15,106 nt of DNA from the NCBI GenBank assembly GCA_025201865.1, contig MU602932.1, forward strand, positions 1 to 15,106, in the 5' to 3' direction. How positions within the stretch are numbered: the stretch's first letter is position 1; the number at the start of each line of letters is the position of its first letter. The notes beneath the pieces were generated by a model, which made no database searches, was not told where the DNA came from, and was given only the letters and a program-made list of their open reading frames with translations. Of the stretch, positions 8,300 to 14,996 are shown one piece after another. The translations under genes were made by a program, and so were the position numbers. This stretch comes from Ramicandelaber brevisporus (taxonomy: Eukaryota > Kickxellomycota > Ramicandelaberales > Ramicandelaberaceae).

Positions 8300-8729
8300 C
8301 TCTACGGCTGATGAAGGCTGGGCTACTGTTGTTGCTGTTGAATGTATGTTGAGCTGTTGTTGACAGAAGAAGAGAAATGGTGACAGTAGTGTAGTGGTAG
8401 CAATAGTAACAGTAGATGAAGTTCGACGCGAACGAAGGAGGAACGTCAACAGCTCAAGTCGAAAAATAAATACAAAAACAAAAACAACACAAAGAAAGGA
8501 AGACGAGAGACAACAACAGCAGCAATAACAACAGCAACAGCAACAACAGCAACAGCCAACGCAAGGACGCTCTCTTACTCTTGTCTCTCGTCCAAGCGTA
8601 CACTCAATAGACTGTAAGAACCTGTGTGTTGGTTGAGCCAGAAAGAATATAGGAGGAAAGTCGCCTCGTGAGCTCAGGTAAAAATAGCCAAAGAAGAGAG
8701 AAAGAGAGAGAGAGACGCTACTGTGTAAC
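8300..8729. promoter_or_regulatory. Divergent promoter/leader region
   Basis: This 430-bp spacer separates the minus-strand proline-rich gene from the plus-strand DAD2-like gene and must hold both promoters. The plus strand is purine/CAA-rich, with a CAA/CAG block at about 8510-8557 and an AG tract at about 8699-8715. The minus strand is therefore pyrimidine-rich. No ATG occurs on the minus strand between 8729 and 8300, nor on the plus strand after 8417, which fits AUG-free leaders on both sides. No convincing TATA box is seen. Confidence 0.6.
8510..8557. repeat. CAA/CAG repeat in divergent leader
   Basis: Imperfect CAA/CAG triplets form an unstructured A/C-rich tract on the plus strand, upstream of the DAD2-like start. 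Confidence 0.8.
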
Positions 8730-9060
8730 ATGGACTCGGTCGGCCAGCAACAACAACAGCAGCAAAGGAATCAGCTCACCCGAGCTGCTGGAGGAGAGAA
8801 TGTAAATGAACAACCCTATACGGAAGACCCTGAATTGCGTTCACTGAGGGCACTGCGCGCGAGCTTGAATGCACTCGACATTTACATTGAGCGACTCACC
8901 GCCGACGCAGAGACTATTGTTAGCAACAGTAAAGCCACAGTCGAATTGCTGAAACAGTAAACTTGCGTGTGATAGCTGGGCCAATCTGCTCAGATGCACT
9001 ACTACTACTATTCCGATGCGATTCCAATTAATGGTAATCAGGGGACAAGTTTTTTTTTAA
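8730..9060 (+). CDS. DAD2: DASH/Dam1 complex subunit Dad2-like (two exons: 8730-8956, 8976-9060)
   Basis: Dad2 is a small coiled-coil subunit of the DASH/Dam1 complex, which couples kinetochores to microtubule plus ends in fungi. Read without splicing, the ORF stops at 8958-8960 after 76 residues. Removing the 19-nt GT...AG segment 8957-8975 joins LLK (73-75) to HWANLLR (76-82) and gives 103 residues ending at TAA 9058-9060. The joined protein follows the Dad2 pattern as I recall it: EL at 35-36, leucines at 39, 42, 49 and 56, Ile63, the NSKATVELL segment (66-74) where the family has GTEAV..VL, and the conserved Trp at 77. The 42-residue spacing from that Glu to the Trp equals my recollection of yeast Dad2. 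The N-terminus (residues 1-33, with a Gln7 run) is variable. The residues after about 88 are weakly supported. Its 3' end converges on the secreted-protein gene about 110 bp away. Confidence 0.65.
8957..8975 (+). other. Candidate 19-nt intron in the Dad2-like gene
   Basis: The segment GTAAACTTGCGTGTGATAG starts with a plausible fungal donor (GTAAAC) and ends in TAG. It contains two in-frame stop codons when unspliced. Removing it restores the reading frame and places the family's conserved Trp at the expected spacing. Nineteen nucleotides is far below usual fungal introns. The alternatives are +1 frameshifting past the stop, an assembly indel, or a truncated protein. Confidence 0.45.
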
Positions 9061-9170
9061 TAAGAAGAAAAGAAGAAGTAAAACAAAATCTAAAGTGAAA
9101 AGAGGAAGCTAGCTGTGTGATGAACAATGTAATTGATGTGAAAGAGGAAAGAAGTATTCAGACAATGTAC

Positions 9171-9425
9171 TTAGCACTGAGCACAGTCGTTGCAGCGAAG
9201 GAAGTTGGAGCCAATGCCACGGCACGCGGCAGCGAAACCTTCAACCTCGTCCGGATAGACGCAGCAGCCAGTGAAGCCACAGCCAGTAGTGCCGTAGATG
9301 TGGCCGGATGCGTCACAGGCGCGACGAGAGACATCGGGGCCACCCTCACATGCGCACTTCAGAGCGTTGGCCATGCCAGCGAGGGCGAGAGAAGCGACGA
9401 CGGCAGCGGCAAAAGTAATCTTCAT
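9171..9425 (-). CDS. Small secreted cysteine-rich protein
   Basis: An 84-residue ORF with a textbook signal peptide: MKITF, a hydrophobic core AAAVVASLALAG, then MANA with likely cleavage before LKCAC (about residue 21/22). The mature part is about 63 residues with ten cysteines (pattern C-x-C, C, C, CC, C, C-x2-C-x2-C), enough for five disulfides. It ends in CNDCAQC. Gly-rich TTGCGFTGCCVYP and acidic/aromatic spacers are typical of small secreted fungal proteins with a CC doublet. Such proteins act outside the cell as effector-like, antimicrobial or wall-associated factors, but I cannot assign a function. Codons favour C in third position (GCC, GGC, CTC, GTC), suggesting high expression. This gene has one of the two clear TATA boxes in the window. 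The opposite-strand frame over this region is a shadow. Confidence 0.85.
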   Translation of the reverse strand: MKITFAAAVVASLALAGMANALKCACEGGPDVSRRACDASGHIYGTTGCGFTGCCVYPDEVEGFAAACRGIGSNFLRCNDCAQC

Positions 9426-9487
9426 TTGGATGAGTCTTGCGTAAAGTTGGCTTGGAAAGCTGGGAAGTTTGGGTTGTGTGTTGTGTG

Positions 9488-9515
9488 TGGATGTGAATGT
9501 GGATGTGGATGTGAG
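9488..9515. repeat. Hexamer-like repeat in the leader of the secreted-protein gene
   Basis: Imperfect GGATGT/GAATGT units on the plus strand read CACATCCACATCC in the transcript of the minus-strand gene. Like the other leaders, this orientation adds no ATG to the mRNA. Confidence 0.7.
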
Positions 9516-9596
9516 CAGTTATGTTGCTTAAGAGATGATGATGATGATGAAGCACGAACAAAATGAGGCGAGGATGAGATGCTCGTGGGCTATACG

Positions 9597-9604
9597 TATT
9601 TATA
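9597..9604 (-). promoter_or_regulatory. TATA box of the secreted-protein gene
   Basis: The minus strand reads TATAAATA here, about 172 bp upstream of the ATG at 9425. The sense strand between them has no ATG, consistent with a transcript leader of roughly 140 nt. Confidence 0.6.
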
Positions 9605-9745
9605 GCAAAATGCTGCTCTTGGACGATACATGCTCATATGATCCACTCCTCCCTCAGCTCGCACGCTTTCCATCTCGAATCCTATTCGTTTGCTTTAGAA
9701 TACAAAATGTACGTAATCACCTGTTCACTGTCGAATGGAATGTGG

Positions 9746-9760
9746 CTTGGCTCTGCCAAG
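9746..9760. promoter_or_regulatory. Inverted repeat CTTGGC-N3-GCCAAG
   Basis: A perfect 6-bp inverted repeat with a 3-base spacer (TCT). It lies three bases before the first GCGGCACCA box and about 140 bp upstream of the TATA box of the minus-strand secreted-protein gene. This looks like a dimeric transcription-factor site; the factor is unknown. Confidence 0.35.
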
Positions 9761-9762
9761 GA

Positions 9763-10160
9763 GCGGCACCATTTACAAAATAGATGCCGTAAGGTATCTT
9801 GACTGAGACACGCTTGGCTGGCAACGCACCACCTTCCCTTTTTCTCTCCAAAGTCTATATTTTGTGCTTCTGGTCAAAGCTTTCAATGAGGGCGATTTGT
9901 CATTCCTCCGTTTACTGTAAGAGCGGCACCAAAGAATGTGTTCCACGATGGACTTGTGCCTGTTGCAGCGATTTCACTAACAAAGACATCATCACTGGCA
10001 CGATAATCACATCCAACAGCTCCGTTTCATCAATGGCGGCACCAACATTCATCTGCAGTACATCTTCTATTGTCGATTCCCCTTTATTTTAGCTACTGTA
10101 ATGCATACATCACATCCCGTTGCCTTTACCCCAAAGAAAATAATTAGGTAAGCCGCACCA
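9763..10160. promoter_or_regulatory. Cluster of GCGGCACCA boxes
   Basis: Exact GCGGCACCA occurs at 9763-9771, 9923-9931 and 10036-10044, and the one-mismatch form GCCGCACCA at 10152-10160. All are in the same orientation. The first two share a longer GAGCGGCACCA and are exactly 160 bp apart. A regulatory role for the secreted-protein gene or the F-box gene is inference. Confidence 0.35.
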
Positions 10161-10893
10161 GCCAAAGGTTGCCAGTCGGTCACATGTGCACTTCTTGAGA
10201 GGGACTGGTATCAACTGTGGGTGAATCAAAGCATAATGCCAAGCGCGAAGGCTTAGAAAGACAACGATGGCCAAGTGCGAAACGAGAGAACAAAAAAAGA
10301 TGTGGTCGGGTGTGCTTTTTTGATGTAGTGGCTGTTGTTACTGTTACTGTTGCCGCCGCCGGAAGTTATCGACAGTATGCACGCTTTGATTACGATTAAA
10401 TCCGACTCATGTGACTGCTTTCATCATGTTGTCATCATCTCGGCCAAGGAAGAACATGGCTCGTGGGTTATTAGATAAAATGCCCTTTGAAATGATCTTG
10501 TTTTCTTTAAAAGAGCAAACACTGACCACAATTACTAGAACTTTCTCACATTAAGCTCGGATGATAATGCTGGTTGATATGAGCGTTTATTGGTTGGTTA
10601 GCCTCCGAGATAAAATGAGAAATTAATGCGGGCTGTTCCAGCAGTGGCGTTGGCAGAGGCTATGACAAAAAAATAATAGCCTCGATCATCATTAAAGGCA
10701 TTCTAACATTGCTAGCTTGTATACGGACGGTATCGTAGCTGCACTCTTTGTGCTACCAAAAACCAAATACAAAAAATACTCTCGCGTTTTACAAAGCGTT
10801 TATTTCTTTGATGCAAGTTCCTTTCGCGAAACATACACTCCCCGAAAACAACAGTAACAATAACAATAACAACAATAACAATAGCAACAGCAG

Positions 10894-12489
10894 ATGAGCG
10901 TCACCAAGATGAGCTGCTTCCGACTGTTTGGTCTGCCACTAGATCTCCTCGAACTCTTGACGCTCTACTTTGAAGGCAAAGAAGCAGTCAAACTGCTCAC
11001 AGTCTCCAGCAACTTCCACGAGATATTTGCTCGCAGTGTCTGGCACACGATTACTGTCAATACTATCCGTGTCCCTGAGCCCACTCGTAGCAGTGTTTTC
11101 GCTCGCTATGGACATCTCGTGCGCTCAATCAACTTATTCAACAAACTCAACTCAGAGTTTCACTTGCATAATTGGGCACAGCTGTTCCCAAACACAACAT
11201 CAATGACATTTGAAATCACTCCCAGAATGGAGGATGGTGACAAGCAGATGCTTATGGATACTATTGCTAGTTTGCATGGGCTGCGGTCGTTAAAGATTCA
11301 AATGAAGATTAACAAACCACCATTTGACTTGGAGACATTGGCCACAGTATTGGTAACTCGCCACAAAGATCCAAGCAAACAGAGCCTGCGAGAGTTGATT
11401 ATGTTCTTTGGCCTTAAAGAAGACAGAGAGGAACAAGATGATGATGCGGAGGAAATATCTTGGTTTCGTCTGAGTTCCTTTGTACAGACGTTATCTTCGC
11501 TTCGTCCGTTAATCAACTTAAAGATCGATATGCGCGGATATCCCGACTTGGCGGCCCCAACTCCAGCCCAGATGGATATTCTCAGACCACATCTCTCTGG
11601 TATCCCGGCTTTCAGTGAGATAGAAGCTCAAGATGGATGCACGGCTCTCCGCAATCGGCAAATCTTCAGTCCAAGTGGCACCCGTGATGATCCACTGGTG
11701 TTTGGTCAACTTGATACACTCAGACTCCGTGTCTGCTGTGCATCACCGCACTTGCTTGACTATTCGGATTTCACACAGGCCAAGTTCCCAATTATGGACT
11801 CGATGGTGATTACTGGTAATGAATGCAGCCATCAATTTGAGGACGGAGCAAGCTCAGCAATCAATACGTTGGTTCTCCAAGAATGGCCCAAACTGAAGGA
11901 TCTCAAAGTTGTTGATAGTAGGTTAACTCTCAGCACAGTGGATGAATTGATCGAGCTCAATCCACAATTGGCAACTCTTGTGATTAGAGTTCGTCGTAAT
12001 ATTAATGATGTTGAAGGTGTGTTCATGTTGGAACGCGTAACTGGTCGTCTCCCGCATCTTACAAGATTTAGCCTAATTGGCAATACATCCATTCCGGTGG
12101 ACTCTGACTGGCTTCAAGCAACCAGCCTGGTTGACATCCGCTCATCCAAATTGAGATTTGTTTCAATTAACATGAGTATGTTGTCACACCGACTCTTTGA
12201 GACGCTGCTTGCTCTGCCCAGCCTGCACAGTATGGGACTCTGGTATTGTGTCTTGGACGAACCAGAAATGGTCATGAATGTTTTCAAGAGACATAGACAG
12301 ACTGCTAAAAAGGATGCCACAGTAGGCGTTAGACGTTTAGCCATCGGCATTCCAAGGATTAATAACAATTGGTCAACCGAGCTCGTGCTTGAAATGGTTG
12401 CCTCTTTGACACGTCTAGAGTCATGCAGAATCTATGATGATGATGCCCTCAAGAGTGCCATCCAAGAGAAGTACCCCAGACTCTTCTAA
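10894..12489 (+). CDS. F-box/LRR-like protein (long paralogue)
   Basis: A 531-residue intronless ORF, with an in-frame TAG 12 bases before the ATG and an A/C-rich leader. Residues 8-50 form an F-box-like segment (CFRLFGLPLDLLELLTLYF, then KLLTVSSNFHEIFARSVWH), followed by ARYGHLVRSINLF. The remainder has leucine-rich, irregular repeat-like units (LHGLRSLKIQMK, LKDLKVVDSRLTL, LPHLTRFSLIGN, LPSLHSMGLWYC) and an acidic insert near residues 175-186 (EDREEQDDDAEE). F-box proteins link substrates to Skp1-cullin ubiquitin ligases, and the C-terminal repeats would choose the target. The substrate is unknown. The F-box match is by pattern and somewhat degenerate. The N-terminus closely matches the short protein at 14546, so the two are paralogues. 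An AATAAA lies 70 nt after the stop. Confidence 0.85.
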   Translation: MSVTKMSCFRLFGLPLDLLELLTLYFEGKEAVKLLTVSSNFHEIFARSVWHTITVNTIRVPEPTRSSVFARYGHLVRSINLFNKLNSEFHLHNWAQLFPNTTSMTFEITPRMEDGDKQMLMDTIASLHGLRSLKIQMKINKPPFDLETLATVLVTRHKDPSKQSLRELIMFFGLKEDREEQDDDAEEISWFRLSSFVQTLSSLRPLINLKIDMRGYPDLAAPTPAQMDILRPHLSGIPAFSEIEAQDGCTALRNRQIFSPSGTRDDPLVFGQLDTLRLRVCCASPHLLDYSDFTQAKFPIMDSMVITGNECSHQFEDGASSAINTLVLQEWPKLKDLKVVDSRLTLSTVDELIELNPQLATLVIRVRRNINDVEGVFMLERVTGRLPHLTRFSLIGNTSIPVDSDWLQATSLVDIRSSKLRFVSINMSMLSHRLFETLLALPSLHSMGLWYCVLDEPEMVMNVFKRHRQTAKKDATVGVRRLAIGIPRINNNWSTELVLEMVASLTRLESCRIYDDDALKSAIQEKYPRLF

Positions 12490-12812
12490 TAACTTTATGT
12501 GCTTTCCTACTTTCATTTTTCTTATTCTATTCTTTCACATTTTCATAGCTATACAGGTAATAAAGAGAGTGTTTGTTGTCACCTAGTATTTTTGCGATGC
12601 AGTGTGAATAATGAAGTCGATTTGTCGATTTTGTTCGCGTTTGTTTTAGATTGTCACGAAACAAGGTGACTAGTTTGTTCCTCTGGTGACCCCCGTGCAC
12701 GACAAGTACATGTCACTTTTAGACCGGTTGGTTCTGTTAACTTTTGCATTGTTATCACTCCTTTGAAATATACTATTACTATCCTAACACTTGACTCACC
12801 CGTGATAATTTG
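12490..12812. other. Convergent 3' spacer
   Basis: A 323-bp spacer between the F-box gene (+) and the arrestin gene (-). It holds T-rich sequence and an AATAAA for the plus-strand gene. I see no gene and no clear minus-strand AATAAA. Confidence 0.6.
12559..12564 (+). terminator. AATAAA poly(A) signal of the long F-box-like gene
   Basis: Canonical AATAAA 70 nt after the stop at 12489, followed by a GT-rich stretch (GTGTTTGTTGT). Confidence 0.6.
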
Positions 12813-14057
12813 TTATTCAGAATAGGCCGGTGGTGCAGAACTGGTATCTGTTTCTGGTGGGCTTGGTATCCAATCGCCACTCTCGTACGCAGGAGGAGCA
12901 TCGTCATTGTCATCTGGATACATAGTAGTAGTGGCGGTAGCAGCGGTGGTGGTAGTAGTAGTAGTTGTGGTGATGGAGGTGGTGACTGTCTCTGCCCGAG
13001 CTTCGCTCTCTTTCTTTAGGCGGCCAATGTCAGCTCGTGCTAAAGGCGTGATGATAACAGGCACACTGACACTAATATCCTTAGTGCCAGAGAGAGACAC
13101 TCGCAGCTCAAGCGAATGACGGATGCTCACCAGCCGAGATATGCTGCCGGTGTAGGCTGTGTTAGTTCGCGGTGGTTGAGCATGTATCGTCATTTCAGCC
13201 ACTGCACCATTAACACTCACTTGGTCGTGTCTTGTCTTGGCGACATAACGGCTGAACGTAAAGAGTTGTATACCTTTATCATCATTGAAGACAATGTGCT
13301 CCTTCAGAGCGAGAAACACATTGCTAACCTTTATACGCTTGGACCCGGCTGGAATTGTGAGGGCCACATGTGCTCTGGTTGGTTCATGGCGATAGACAAT
13401 ACTACCGGAATCCAATGTGCACTTCCAGCTGAGGCCCTGCTTGACATATTCTGGTGGCAAAGAGAGTTGTGCTGGATCACCGATGTACCCTGGAACTGAA
13501 GTGATCATCGCAAGCGAAGATCCATAATTCAAGACTGGCAGAATCTTGTAGAATGTTCTCAGTCCTGGACCATGTTTGCCAACAATAGATACCAATACCT
13601 CCAGTGTGTATTTGACTTCTACATTTTCTGTCCTCATTGTCGACGGTACATCTTCTGGCAGTTCAATGCTGAATGGGAAGCATTTGTTGGCCATTTTGGT
13701 ATACTCGATTGGTGTTTCTGGCTGCCACAGAACCTGCCTCTTGTTCAGAAACAGATGAACATCAGAATTCGACTCCAACTTCACACCATTCCATGCCGCA
13801 TCTTCTTTAATCCAAACCGTTTCGCATTGACCACGCAGAATCACCTCAACACGATTGACTTTGGCAACTTCCTCTTCTTCAGGGTAACACAGAACCACCT
13901 CACCCGTAACTTTAGATGGTGTGATGCCCAGTCTACCATCAATGAATGCCGATGGCGAGTATACCGAGCCATTATCAGTGGTGCCAAGTGGGATGAGTGA
14001 TATCCCTTCAACTGTGGGCTGTGAGATTGCCTTTGCTAGCTTTTTGAGGGCGAACAT
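12813..14057 (-). CDS. Alpha-arrestin (arrestin-related trafficking adaptor) with two PPAY motifs
   Basis: 414 residues from the ATG at 14057. That ATG has A at -3 and directly precedes an amphipathic FALKKLAKAI segment. An upstream in-frame ATG at 14159 would add 34 residues that include nine Leu encoded by a CTA microsatellite, so I treat that part as probable leader. Residues about 15-175 resemble an arrestin N domain (GEVVLCYPEEEEVAKVNRVE, then FPFSIELPEDVPST). Residues about 190-345 resemble the C domain. The tail is low complexity, with a poly-Thr run and two PPAY motifs (388-391 and 409-412), one almost at the C-terminus. Alpha-arrestins use PPxY motifs to recruit the WW domains of Nedd4/Rsp5 ubiquitin ligases and direct endocytosis of membrane transporters. 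The cargo is unknown. Confidence 0.88.
   Translation of the reverse strand: MFALKKLAKAISQPTVEGISLIPLGTTDNGSVYSPSAFIDGRLGITPSKVTGEVVLCYPEEEEVAKVNRVEVILRGQCETVWIKEDAAWNGVKLESNSDVHLFLNKRQVLWQPETPIEYTKMANKCFPFSIELPEDVPSTMRTENVEVKYTLEVLVSIVGKHGPGLRTFYKILPVLNYGSSLAMITSVPGYIGDPAQLSLPPEYVKQGLSWKCTLDSGSIVYRHEPTRAHVALTIPAGSKRIKVSNVFLALKEHIVFNDDKGIQLFTFSRYVAKTRHDQVSVNGAVAEMTIHAQPPRTNTAYTGSISRLVSIRHSLELRVSLSGTKDISVSVPVIITPLARADIGRLKKESEARAETVTTSITTTTTTTTTAATATTTMYPDDNDDAPPAYESGDWIPSPPETDTSSAPPAYSE
12928..12975. repeat. Triplet repeat encoding poly-Thr in the arrestin tail
   Basis: Imperfect GTA/GTG triplets on the plus strand encode the Thr/Ala run between the arrestin fold and the PPAY tail. Confidence 0.75.
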
Positions 14058-14093
14058 GCTATAAAAGTGCTGGGTCGAGTGCTGTTTGAGTAA

Positions 14094-14115
14094 TAGTAGT
14101 AGTAGTAGTAGTAGA
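14094..14115. repeat. (TAG)n/(CTA)n triplet repeat
   Basis: Seven or so perfect triplets. They would encode poly-Leu if the upstream arrestin ATG at 14159 were used. Confidence 0.85.
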
Positions 14116-14370
14116 TGAGCAGCGTGAGTGTCTTTTTTGGTTACAACTAGATTGCTCATCAGCAGCAGTATTGTTTACAGCAATCTGGCTTGGCAGCAAA
14201 AGCCACGTTTTTTTTTTTGCTGGCCCGTGAATATCATTGAAGCGAGCCGTTTGTGTGGAGTTGCCATCATAGGTGTCGCTCAGCTCTAAACTCTCTTTCT
14301 TCTCGTCACCTTTCTTGTGCCTTTCAATTCTTCCTATCAGAATGTCAGCATTGTACTTGTCTGAATTGCT

Positions 14371-14395
14371 ATTCTATTCTATTCTATTCTATTCT
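14371..14395. repeat. (ATTCT)x5 pentanucleotide repeat
   Basis: Five perfect ATTCT units upstream of the TATA box of the short F-box-like gene. Confidence 0.9.
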
Positions 14396-14426
14396 AATAG
14401 CATTAAGAGTCGGCCGCGATACGCTG

Positions 14427-14434
14427 TATATAAG
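14427..14434 (+). promoter_or_regulatory. TATA box of the short F-box-like gene
   Basis: TATATAAG lies about 110 bp upstream of the ATG at 14546. Transcription starting roughly 30 bp downstream would include the upstream in-frame ATG at 14489. Confidence 0.55.
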
Positions 14435-14545
14435 TTGATATGGTGCACTCGTCTGCACTGTAGTGGAGTCTAAACCATTCACTTCTAAATGCGTTGCTTT
14501 TTATTGGTGCCATCTCCCGCAACAAGTTTCTTTCTAATCTCCACC

Positions 14546-14905
14546 ATGAAACCACGAACAAAGCGTGCTCGTCTAGATCCTGCTCTCGCCGCTGCCGCTG
14601 CTGCCTGCCAATTGTTCCGGCTGCCGCGTGAACTGCTCGAACTAGTAGCCGCATACTTCTCGCGAAGCGAAGCTGTTCCTGTTCTGACTGTGAACTCGAC
14701 ACTCCACGAGATCTTTGCTGAGCGCATCTGGCGTCACCTCGACACTTATCTGGCTGACGAAAGAAAGACTATCTCACTGAAATCACTACCAAGATACGGG
14801 CACTTAGTGCGTCGCATGAGAATCATATGGCGGATCCCAGAGTCCATTGATTTGGCTGCAGCACTCCCATACATCACTCATCTTTGTATGAGCGCAAAAG
14901 GCTGA
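14546..14905 (+). CDS. Short F-box-like protein (truncated paralogue)
   Basis: 119 residues from an ATG in a strong context (CCACCATGA). An in-frame ATG at 14489 has a weaker context and would add 19 hydrophobic residues (MRCFLLVPSPATSFFLIST). Residues 1-10 are basic (MKPRTKRARL), followed by an Ala run. Then CQLFRLPRELLELVAAYF, VLTVNSTLHEIFAERIWRH and PRYGHLVRRMRI align position by position with the N-terminus of the long F-box-like protein at 10894. The protein stops after ITHLCMSAKG, near residue 105 of the longer paralogue, so the leucine-rich part is missing. It has its own TATA box and AATAAA, so it may be a functional F-box-only protein. A decaying truncated duplicate is the alternative. 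No continuation of the homology is seen in the next 200 bases. Confidence 0.65.
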   Translation: MKPRTKRARLDPALAAAAAACQLFRLPRELLELVAAYFSRSEAVPVLTVNSTLHEIFAERIWRHLDTYLADERKTISLKSLPRYGHLVRRMRIIWRIPESIDLAAALPYITHLCMSAKG

Positions 14906-14949
14906 TGGCTCACTCTGATTGCGGGGTAACGCGAAACGGTGTTCTTCAA

Positions 14950-14955
14950 AATAAA
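14950..14955 (+). terminator. AATAAA poly(A) signal of the short F-box-like gene
   Basis: AATAAA 45 nt after the stop at 14905, in an A-rich stretch. Confidence 0.5.
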
Positions 14956-14996
14956 AGTGTAAACAAAACTAAGACTAAAGTTATCAACCAACACTC

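Larger units (their letters stand above)
9605..10893. other. Intergenic region without a convincing gene
   Basis: About 1.3 kb between the promoter of the secreted-protein gene and the F-box gene. The open frames here are short, lack plausible starts and show no recognisable domain. Content worth noting: an inverted repeat CTTGGC-N3-GCCAAG (9746-9760), three exact GCGGCACCA boxes plus one variant (9763-10160), and an AAC/CAA-rich leader just before 10894 (about 10849-10893). Confidence 0.6.
14058..14545. promoter_or_regulatory. Divergent spacer between arrestin and short F-box genes
   Basis: About 490 bp containing both promoters. It includes a TAG/CTA triplet repeat (about 14094-14115), a T9 run near 14209, an ATTCT pentamer repeat (14371-14395) and a plus-strand TATA box (14427-14434). 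No gene is seen. Confidence 0.6.

Noticed and set aside
8300-8731. N-terminal extension of the proline-rich protein to an ATG at 8731
   Set aside because: It would encode poly-Cys and Phe/Val-rich sequence from repeat DNA and share its start with the Dad2 ATG in antisense. The start at 8299 has a purine at -3 and opens normal-looking protein.
9117-9566. 149-codon plus-strand frame
   Set aside because: Lies antisense to the secreted-protein gene, whose signal peptide and cysteine pattern are far more convincing.
9799-10092. Open frame of about 97 codons in the intergenic region
   Set aside because: No ATG at its listed beginning, no domain, and mixed composition. The cysteines do not form a secreted-protein pattern and no signal peptide is seen.
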